Source: an uncultured Prevotellaceae bacterium | Lineage (GTDB): Bacteria > Bacteroidota > Bacteroidia > Bacteroidales > Bacteroidaceae | Reading direction: 5' to 3' | Length of the DNA stretch: 39,385 nt | NCBI GenBank assembly: GCA_902803475.1 | Contig: CADCPZ010000164.1 | Coordinates: 1-39,385 of the forward strand | Part shown: positions 31,695 through 37,374 of the stretch, in pieces | How the letters are laid out: each line of letters starts with the position of its first letter | Position numbering within the stretch: the first letter of the stretch is position 1 | The notes under the pieces: generated by a model | Told to the model about the DNA's origin: nothing | Databases searched by the model: none | The model's input: the letters and a program-made list of their open reading frames with translations, nothing else | Program-made: the position numbers and the translations under genes

Positions 31695-32367
31695 GCCACA
31701 AAATGTAACTACTCCCCTCCCTGTAGGGAGGGGCAGGGGGGAGAGTCTTCTCCCTCCTATCCTACAAGTCGGTGATGTCTTGATTTCATCGGATATCCTG
31801 ACCGAGCGTTTCTGTTGTGATTATGAGAAATGCAAGGGAATCTGTTGTGTGGAAGGAGACGCCGGCGCACCTGTTACAATCGATGAAATCGCCGAAATAG
31901 AGAACTGCTTGGACGATATATGGAGTGATTTGTCGGCATCTGCACAAGCGGTAATCGACCAACAGGGTGTGGCATACAACGACCGTGATGGTGATTTAGT
32001 GACAAGCATTGTCAACGGAAAAGACTGCGTGTTTACCTGTTATGGAGATTTAGAGGTGAATGGAAAAAATATTCGCAACTGTTGTCATTGCGCCCTAGAA
32101 AAATTTGCAAGAAAGACAAATGCTCCATTCATCAAACCCATTTCCTGCTCTTTGTATCCGATTCGTGAGAAACAGTTTTCCAATGGTCTTGTTGGACTTA
32201 ACTATCACCGATGGGATGTGTGCAAGGATGCTGTGGCATTAGGCAGGAAATTGAATATACCCGTCTATCAGTTTCTGAAAGAACCTTTGATTCGTCGTTT
32301 TGGTGTGCAGTGGTATGAGGAACTGGAGAATGTTGCAGAGGAGTTGACCAAGTTTCTGCATTCATAA
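31669..32367 (+). CDS. DUF3109 Cys-rich protein with repeat-derived N-terminus
   Basis: 232 residues. The core from about residue 32 (LQVGDVLISSDIL) matches Bacteroidales DUF3109 proteins: a Cys-rich N-terminal set (FCCDYEKCKGICCVEGD, residues 48-64) and a second set, NCCHCALEK and 'KPISCSLYPIR'. These may bind zinc or an iron-sulfur cluster; the function is unknown. The only ATG in frame lies inside the end of ung, so residues 1-9 overlap ung and residues 12-26 (NVTTPLPVGRGRGES) come from a GC-rich palindromic repeat. Family members, as I recall, begin near the LQVGD segment, so the original start was probably lost or replaced when the repeat arrived. Confidence 0.85.
   Translation: MEKNQSTGKPQNVTTPLPVGRGRGESLLPPILQVGDVLISSDILTERFCCDYEKCKGICCVEGDAGAPVTIDEIAEIENCLDDIWSDLSASAQAVIDQQGVAYNDRDGDLVTSIVNGKDCVFTCYGDLEVNGKNIRNCCHCALEKFARKTNAPFIKPISCSLYPIREKQFSNGLVGLNYHRWDVCKDAVALGRKLNIPVYQFLKEPLIRRFGVQWYEELENVAEELTKFLHS
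31708..31752 (+). repeat. GC-rich palindromic element at the 5' end of the DUF3109 gene
   Basis: CTACTCCCCTCCCTGTAGGG, then AGGGGCAGGGGGGAGAGTCTT. It is translated as TTPLPVGRGRGESL. It matches the elements in gmk and the acyltransferase in position, frame (STPLP) and orientation. Confidence 0.85.
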
Positions 32368-32395
32368 GGATTCTCGGAAAGAACTTTGTTGCTGG

Positions 32396-33283
32396 TTATC
32401 TCTTTCGGAATTCCGACGGACTCATTCCTACATGTTCCTTGAAATATTTCCCCAAAAAACTTTGATTTGGGAAATTCATCTTTTGGGTGATATCCTTGAT
32501 GGAGTATGTGCTGTTTTTAAGCAAAACGCTCAACTCTGTGATGACATATTTGTCTATCCATTCGTTTGGCGTGCGTTTGCTGACGGCTTTTACGGTTTCT
32601 GACAGGTATTTTGAAGTGATGCTTAACTGCCGCGAGTACCAACCCACACGTCGTTCTTGACGAAAATGCTCTTCCACCAGTTTGATGAAGTTCGTAAAGA
32701 TAACTTCTGCGCGGGTCTTTTTCTTTGTCGTATCCATTTCTTGTTGAATCTCATACATGACATTGCTGATGTCGTAGATGAGTGAATTCACCAACGAACT
32801 GGTCAGTTCGCGACGGAAATGGTGTTGTTTGTCATCCACTTTCTTTTTAATCAGGAAGAAATACTCTTTGATGGTTTCAGCCTGTTCCTCATTGAGTTGG
32901 AAAACGGGATGACTGCGAGAAAAAATAAATAACGATGACAGATTGTGGATACCACTGACGGCTTCACGGAAGAAGTCGTACGACATCATGATGGCGATAC
33001 CGTTGCAGTCACGACTCAACAGGTAGTTGCCTACGACTTGTCCTTCGTTGAGAATAATAACATCGTTGGTTGAAACGGTTCTTCCTTTCGTGTCAACGGT
33101 ATATTGTGCTTTTCCTCCAGTACAAAGTGCAACAAAGAGGCAGTCCATGCGACACAATTCTGTTGGTAGTGGCACATCTGCAAAACTGTCAAACAAAATA
33201 ATGTCATTGTTGATGTAACTGTCTGAAGGGAAAATACTTTTCGCCTGTGCAACATTGATAGCAGTAAGATCCATATTGTTCAT
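32396..33283 (-). CDS. AraC-family transcriptional regulator
   Basis: 295 residues. The C-terminal third (about 195-293) is an AraC-type double helix-turn-helix: the first helix pair near GWYSRQLSITSKYLSETVKA and the second near TYSIKDITQKMNFPNQSFLG, closing with YFKEHVGMSPSEFRKR. The N-terminal domain (1-150) has a cupin-like feel (YTVDTKGRTVSTNDVIILNE), as in Bacteroidetes AraC proteins that sense small ligands. It converges with the DUF3109 gene (28 bases between stops) and has its own promoter, so nothing nearby is an obvious target. Ligand unknown. Confidence 0.93.
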   Translation of the reverse strand: MNNMDLTAINVAQAKSIFPSDSYINNDIILFDSFADVPLPTELCRMDCLFVALCTGGKAQYTVDTKGRTVSTNDVIILNEGQVVGNYLLSRDCNGIAIMMSYDFFREAVSGIHNLSSLFIFSRSHPVFQLNEEQAETIKEYFFLIKKKVDDKQHHFRRELTSSLVNSLIYDISNVMYEIQQEMDTTKKKTRAEVIFTNFIKLVEEHFRQERRVGWYSRQLSITSKYLSETVKAVSKRTPNEWIDKYVITELSVLLKNSTYSIKDITQKMNFPNQSFLGKYFKEHVGMSPSEFRKR

Positions 33284-33302
33284 CCTTTCCTTTTTTCGGA
33301 TA

Positions 33303-33333
33303 CAAAGATACTATTTTTGTAATAAAAAAGCAA
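33303..33333 (-). promoter_or_regulatory. Promoter of the AraC-family gene
   Basis: On the minus strand TTG (plus 33331-33333), 20 bases, then TATCTTTG (plus 33303-33310). Close to consensus. Confidence 0.8.
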
Positions 33334-33385
33334 CTATTGTGGAAAAAATGAATAACTTTAGGCCTTTTTCTTGATTAAATAGCAT

Positions 33386-33411
33386 AAAAAAGAGCATCCT
33401 TAAGAGGATGC
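33386..33411 (-). terminator. Rho-independent terminator after gyrB
   Basis: On the minus strand GCATCCT, loop CTTA, AGGATGC and then TCTTTTTT. A 7-bp stem plus a T tract, 58 bases after the gyrB stop. Confidence 0.9.
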
Positions 33412-33468
33412 CCTTTCTGTATAAATAGTTGTATGCAATGATTCCTTTTCCTTTCTGTCTCAGGAAAA

Positions 33469-35427
33469 CTATGCATCAATATTAGCGTATGTAGCGTTTG
33501 CCTCGATGAATTCGCGACGTGGTTCCACATCATCACCCATCAGCATGGAGAAAATCTCATCGGCCTGCGCCGCATTCTCTATGGTTACCTGCTTCAATAA
33601 GCGGTTTTGTGGGTCCATCGTTGTTTCCCAAAGTTGTTCCGGGTTCATTTCACCAAGACCTTTGTAACGCTGGGTGTGCAGTGCTTTGTCATCGATACGT
33701 CCCTCAACATATTTGTCGATGAATGCCTGGCGCTGCTGCTCTGTATAGCAGTATTCTGAGAACTTCTTATACGTACACTTGTAGAGTGGTGGGGTAGCGA
33801 TATACAGGTGCCCGTCCTCAATTACCTTCGGCATAAAGCGGAAGAAGAGTGTCATAATCAGCGTGTCGATGTGGGAACCATCGACGTCAGCGTCGGTCAT
33901 AATGATAATCTTGTCGTAACGTAACTTATCAATATTAGCCTCGCGATCATCTTCCCCTTCTACACCAAAGCGCACACCGATACTCTGGATGATATTCATC
34001 ACTGATTCCGCCTCAAAAACACGGTGCCACTGTACCTTCTCTACGTTCAGAATCTTTCCGCGTAATGGAAGGATTGCCTGGAAGTGACGGTCACGTCCCT
34101 GTTTGGCAGAACCACCAGCTGAGTCACCCTCCACAAGGAATATTTCGCACTCTTTCGGATCTTTGTTAGAGCAGTCGGCAAGTTTGCCAGGCAGACCGCC
34201 ACCGGTCATTACGCTCTTGCGCTGAACACTTTCGCGTGCCTTGCGGGCTGCGATACGTGCCGTAGCAGCCAGAACTACCTTCTCGCAAATCTTTTTAGCT
34301 TCTGCGGGATGTTCTTCCAAATAGTAGTTGAGTGCTTCACCCACAGCCTGCTGAACAGCACCAGCAACTTCTGAGTTGCCGAGTTTTGTCTTTGTCTGAC
34401 CCTCAAACTGTGGTTCTGCTACCTTGATGGAGATAACGGCTGTGAGTCCTTCACGGAAGTCTTCACCGGCAATTTCAATCTTGGCTTTTTCAATCTGCTT
34501 GGAGATTTGTGGATCCTGGTCAGCATAATTCTTCAGTACACGTGTCAACGCAGTACGGAAACCAGTCAGATGGGTACCACCTTCAATGGTGTTGATATTG
34601 TTTACGTATGAGTGGATATTCTCGCTATAGTCTGTGTTGTACATGATAGCGACCTCAATGGGAATACCCTGCTTCTCAGTCTTCAGATAGATGACATCGT
34701 TGAAGAGGTGGGTACGGTGACGATCAACATACCGCACAAACTCTTTCAAACCGTCTTTGGCGTGGAATACTTCCTCACGTGTCTTACCTTCCTCATTGGT
34801 ACGAGCATCGCGTAAAGTAATCTTGATACCAGCATTCAAGAATGCCAGTTCACGCATACGGCGGGCGATGATGTCCCACTGATAAACGGTTGTCGTAAAG
34901 ATGCTGCCATCAGGCCAGAACTGCTGACGGGTACCACGTTTCTCGGTCTCACCAATGACCTTGACTGGGTAGAGGGGCACACCCTTCTCATATTCCTGCT
35001 GGTAAATCTTACCATCGCGATATACCTGTGACATCATGTGTGACGACAGGGCGTTCACACAACTGACACCTACACCGTGCAGACCACCGCTGACTTTGTA
35101 GGAGCCTTTGTCAAATTTACCACCAGCATGAAGAACGGTCATGACAACTTCCAATGCACTTTTGTGCATTTTCTTATGTTCGTCAACGGGAATACCACGT
35201 CCGTTGTCTTCTACGGTAATTGAATTGTCTTCGTTGATAGTGACTTCAATCTCTGTACAATAACCTGCCATTGCTTCGTCGATAGAGTTATCGACAGTTT
35301 CGTTGACAAGGTGATGAAGTCCTTTCTCACTAATGTCGCCAATATACATTGCAGGGCGTTTACGTACTGCTTCCAAGCCCTCTAAAACCTGGATATTACT
35401 GGCGGAATAATTCTGTTGCTCTTCCAT
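33469..35427 (-). CDS. gyrB: DNA gyrase subunit B
   Basis: 652 residues, full length for Bacteroidales GyrB. It is the ATPase subunit that drives negative supercoiling with GyrA. The GHKL ATPase shows VNETVDNSIDEAMAGY, EDNGRGIPVDEH and the lid GGLHGVGVSCVNAL. The transducer carries TEKRGTRQQFWPDG. The TOPRIM domain has EGDSAGGSA near residue 425 and DADVDGSHI for the metal site. The C-terminus ends in the short MNPEQLWETTMDP tail without the E. coli insert. ParE is an alternative for this family, but the position next to rpsT and the sequence blocks fit GyrB. It has its own promoter and terminator. Confidence 0.95.
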   Translation of the reverse strand: MEEQQNYSASNIQVLEGLEAVRKRPAMYIGDISEKGLHHLVNETVDNSIDEAMAGYCTEIEVTINEDNSITVEDNGRGIPVDEHKKMHKSALEVVMTVLHAGGKFDKGSYKVSGGLHGVGVSCVNALSSHMMSQVYRDGKIYQQEYEKGVPLYPVKVIGETEKRGTRQQFWPDGSIFTTTVYQWDIIARRMRELAFLNAGIKITLRDARTNEEGKTREEVFHAKDGLKEFVRYVDRHRTHLFNDVIYLKTEKQGIPIEVAIMYNTDYSENIHSYVNNINTIEGGTHLTGFRTALTRVLKNYADQDPQISKQIEKAKIEIAGEDFREGLTAVISIKVAEPQFEGQTKTKLGNSEVAGAVQQAVGEALNYYLEEHPAEAKKICEKVVLAATARIAARKARESVQRKSVMTGGGLPGKLADCSNKDPKECEIFLVEGDSAGGSAKQGRDRHFQAILPLRGKILNVEKVQWHRVFEAESVMNIIQSIGVRFGVEGEDDREANIDKLRYDKIIIMTDADVDGSHIDTLIMTLFFRFMPKVIEDGHLYIATPPLYKCTYKKFSEYCYTEQQRQAFIDKYVEGRIDDKALHTQRYKGLGEMNPEQLWETTMDPQNRLLKQVTIENAAQADEIFSMLMGDDVEPRREFIEANATYANIDA

Positions 35428-35453
35428 TTTTTATGTTTGATGCGAATTTTGTG

Positions 35454-35461
35454 CAAAGATA
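35454..35461 (-). promoter_or_regulatory. -7 box of gyrB
   Basis: TATCTTTG on the minus strand, 26 bases before the ATG. The -33 region is weak (TTCG at about 19 bases). Confidence 0.7.
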
Positions 35462-35562
35462 CAAAAAATCGCGTAAACACCGAAATAATAATGGGCAAAA
35501 AGACGTTAAAAAGATAAAAGAAAAAACGAAAAAATCACTTCTGTTGAAATGTCTGTTTACGC

Positions 35563-35594
35563 ACAAAGGGTATGTCGATCGACATACCCTTTGT
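35563..35594. terminator. 32-bp perfect palindrome between rpsT and gyrB
   Basis: Every base from 35563 to 35594 pairs with its partner (arm ACAAAGGGTATGTCGA). As RNA it is a 16-bp stem with almost no loop, 23 bases after the rpsT stop. No T tract follows on the minus strand. It may terminate rpsT transcription or act as a DNA-level site upstream of gyrB. Confidence 0.7.
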
Positions 35595-35616
35595 CATATT
35601 GCTTGTGCGTTACTGA

Positions 35617-35871
35617 TTAGCCTAACTTTGCGATGTGAGCGCAGAGACTTGACTTCAGGTTTGCAGCCTTGTTCTTGTGGATGATATTGGTCTTTGCCAA
35701 TTTATCAAGCATCTTCTGAACAGCAGGATAGAGCTTGATAGCTTCTTCCTTGTCTGTGGTAGCACGCAGTTTGCGAACAGCGTTACGCATCGTTTTTGCG
35801 TAGTAGCGGTTGTGTAAGTTCTTCGTCTTTGTCTGACGAATTCTCTTCAATGATGATTTGTGATTTGCCAT
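35617..35871 (-). CDS. rpsT: 30S ribosomal protein S20
   Basis: 84 residues, the standard S20 length. The start [18 protein letters not shown] is typical, with the NHKSAKKR-like head that binds 16S rRNA. The rest is a Lys/Arg-rich three-helix bundle ([37 protein letters not shown]), closing with [11 protein letters not shown]. It binds the 5' domain of 16S rRNA early in 30S assembly. The gene follows tRNA-Glu by 202 bases and no separate consensus promoter was seen in between, so both may come from one transcript. The leader holds a small hairpin CTGCCC-A-GGGCAG (35940-35952). Confidence 0.97.
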   Translation of the reverse strand: MANHKSSLKRIRQTKTKNLHNRYYAKTMRNAVRKLRATTDKEEAIKLYPAVQKMLDKLAKTNIIHKNKAANLKSSLCAHIAKLG

Positions 35872-36073
35872 TTTCTTTAATGTTTTAACTTTAAATTATT
35901 TTTCTTTTTTATCGAGGCCTGTGGGTCTTGCGTTGGCGGCTGCCCTGGGCAGTTTTCTCAAAACGTTCATTGACAATGGACGATTGGCAATTTTCGTTTT
36001 AAAAAAACTTCCGTCACCTTTTCCCAGTTTGTTGACTGGTAGCGCATCGCTGCGCAGATGGCGGATTCGTTTG

Positions 36074-36145
36074 TAGTCCCTAGGAGAGTCGAACTCCTCT
36101 TTAGAGAATGAAAATCTCTCGTCCTAGCCGATAGACGAAGGGACC
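36074..36145 (-). tRNA. tRNA-Glu (TTC)
   Basis: A 72-base cloverleaf on the minus strand. The acceptor arms GGTCCCT and AGGGACT pair with a G-U at the end. The anticodon arm is AGAGA-TTTTCAT-TCTCT, giving anticodon TTC (Glu). The T arm contains GTTCGACTC. CCA is not encoded. It is followed by rpsT on the same strand. Confidence 0.96.
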
Positions 36146-36151
36146 ATTGCA

Positions 36152-36183
36152 ATGCTTAATTCTTAATGCTTAATGCATAATGA
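36152..36183. repeat. TTAATGC-type repeat in the tRNA-Glu leader
   Basis: AATGCTTAATTCTTAATGC, then TTAATGCATAATG, ending about 7 bases before the mature tRNA 5' end. Same family as the array between the chrA genes. Confidence 0.75.
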
Positions 36184-36277
36184 GCTTAAAGCGGGTGCAA
36201 TGTCAGTGCAAGCCGAATGCAGCGATTTTATTCATTGCTGAGGCGAAGCCTGACATCGCTTCGCTATTAAGCGGGTG

Positions 36278-36309
36278 CAAAGGTATGGGTTTTCTTTCAA
36301 TCTGCCAAA
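36278..36309 (-). promoter_or_regulatory. Promoter of tRNA-Glu (and probably rpsT)
   Basis: On the minus strand TTTG (plus 36306-36309), 20 bases, then TACCTTTG (plus 36278-36285). The transcript would carry a leader of about 125 bases before the tRNA, with a GCGAAGC/GCTTCGC hairpin (plus 36243-36264) and two copies of TTGCACCCGCTT. Confidence 0.85.
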
Positions 36310-36347
36310 TTTTTCCCTAATTATTTTCGTATATGCCTGTTTTTTTG

Positions 36348-36355
36348 TATCTTCG
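36348..36355 (+). promoter_or_regulatory. Possible -7 box directly before recO
   Basis: TATCTTCG, one base off TAnnTTTG, ends 8 bases before the recO ATG. If used, the transcript would be nearly leaderless. Confidence 0.45.
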
Positions 36356-36363
36356 CCCTCGTT

Positions 36364-37089
36364 ATGCTGATAAAGACAAAAGCTATTGTTCTGCGCCACT
36401 TGAAGTTCGGTGATTCCTCTCTCATTGTAGATTTGTTTACTGAGCACCAAGGTCGTTTGTCGTTTATGGTACGCATCCCCAAGACACAAAAGGGAAAGCT
36501 GAAAAAACAGTTGTTTCAGCCGATGACGTTTTTGGAGATAGCGTATGACTATCGGCAGCGTGCCAGCATGCAGCATCTGCGTGATGCCCGGATAGCTATT
36601 CCTTTTGTCTCTATCCCCATTAATCCCGTGAAGATGTCATTGTCTTTGTTTCTCGCTGAGTTTTTGTATTATTGTACGCGTGATGAGCAACAGAACGAGC
36701 CTTTATACCAGTATATCGTGAACAGTATTTCATGGCTCGATGCAGCTGGGCAGTCTTATGCAAATTTCCATCTCGTCTTCATGATGCGCCTGTCGCGCTT
36801 TATCGGCTTTTATCCGAATCTTGATGACTATGTGGAAGGTTGCTATTTCGATTTGCGCAATGCTTCGTTTGATATCACTGCACCGTTGCATCCTGATTTC
36901 CTCCAGCCTGTAGAGGCGGCACGCATCAATACGTTGATTCGCATGAATTACGAGACGATGCGTTTGTTTCGCATGAATCGCTTAGAGCGTAATCGAATCA
37001 CTGAGCTGATATTATTCTATTACCGCCTACATGTGCCCAATATGCCAGAATTGCGGTCATTCGATGTGTTAAAAGAATTGTTTGTGTGA
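36364..37089 (+). CDS. recO: DNA repair protein RecO
   Basis: 241 residues. RecO helps RecR and RecF load RecA on gapped DNA and anneals single strands. The N-terminal OB fold is seen in MLIKTKAIVLRHLKFGDSSL and FTEHQGRLSFMVRIPK (residues 1-40). The helical C-terminal domain follows with LYQYIVNSISWLD and FHLVFMMRLSRFIGFYPNL. It lacks the four-Cys zinc motif of some RecO proteins, as Bacteroidetes members often do. The start matches the family's usual first residues, so the ATG is right even though a promoter-like box ends only 8 bases upstream. It diverges from tRNA-Glu. Confidence 0.94.
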   Translation: MLIKTKAIVLRHLKFGDSSLIVDLFTEHQGRLSFMVRIPKTQKGKLKKQLFQPMTFLEIAYDYRQRASMQHLRDARIAIPFVSIPINPVKMSLSLFLAEFLYYCTRDEQQNEPLYQYIVNSISWLDAAGQSYANFHLVFMMRLSRFIGFYPNLDDYVEGCYFDLRNASFDITAPLHPDFLQPVEAARINTLIRMNYETMRLFRMNRLERNRITELILFYYRLHVPNMPELRSFDVLKELFV

Positions 37090-37108
37090 ACTTCTGAATG
37101 ATGATAAA

Positions 37109-37138
37109 AAGGATGTGCCACAATGTTGGCACATCCTT
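37109..37138 (-). terminator. Terminator of the MBG-protein / small-peptide unit
   Basis: A 12-bp stem, AAGGATGTGCCA (37109-37120) with TGGCACATCCTT (37127-37138). The T tract follows on the minus strand (CCTTTTTAT), so it mainly ends the minus-strand unit, though the stem may also stop recO transcripts. Confidence 0.88.
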
Positions 37139-37160
37139 ACACCACTTCCATTGCTCATTA

Positions 37161-37357
37161 TTAGAATGGTATGCCGAGCAGCTTCTCTGGCGTGATGTCG
37201 AGGGGTGGCGCATCGGGCTCAATGCCACTACCACCAGCACCGCCCCATCCGGGTGGCTCGGAGATGTCGCCACCGCCACCGCTGACTATCAGCAGGTTCA
37301 CACTATTGAGCTTTATCTCCTCCACGACGGGAGTCGTATATATTGTTTCTTTATCAT
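37161..37357 (-). pseudogene. Frameshifted small KKxYI-type protein gene
   Basis: An ATG with a good ribosome binding site (GGAGG, 6 bases before) begins MIKKQYI but then shifts frame and stops after 14 residues. In the next frame the reading continues as TPVVEEIKLNSVNLLIVSGG, a Gly/Pro-rich middle and ITPEKLLGIPF, and ends at TAA. The span of 197 bases is one short of 66 codons, so a single base missing near plus 37338 explains it. The corrected protein of about 65 residues resembles the intact small protein at 16971-17192 in its head (KK-[EQ]-YI-x-P) and in following a tagged secreted protein 17 bases away. A sequencing error or a programmed shift cannot be excluded. Confidence 0.6.
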
Positions 37358-37374
37358 GTTTATCCTCCTTCGCT

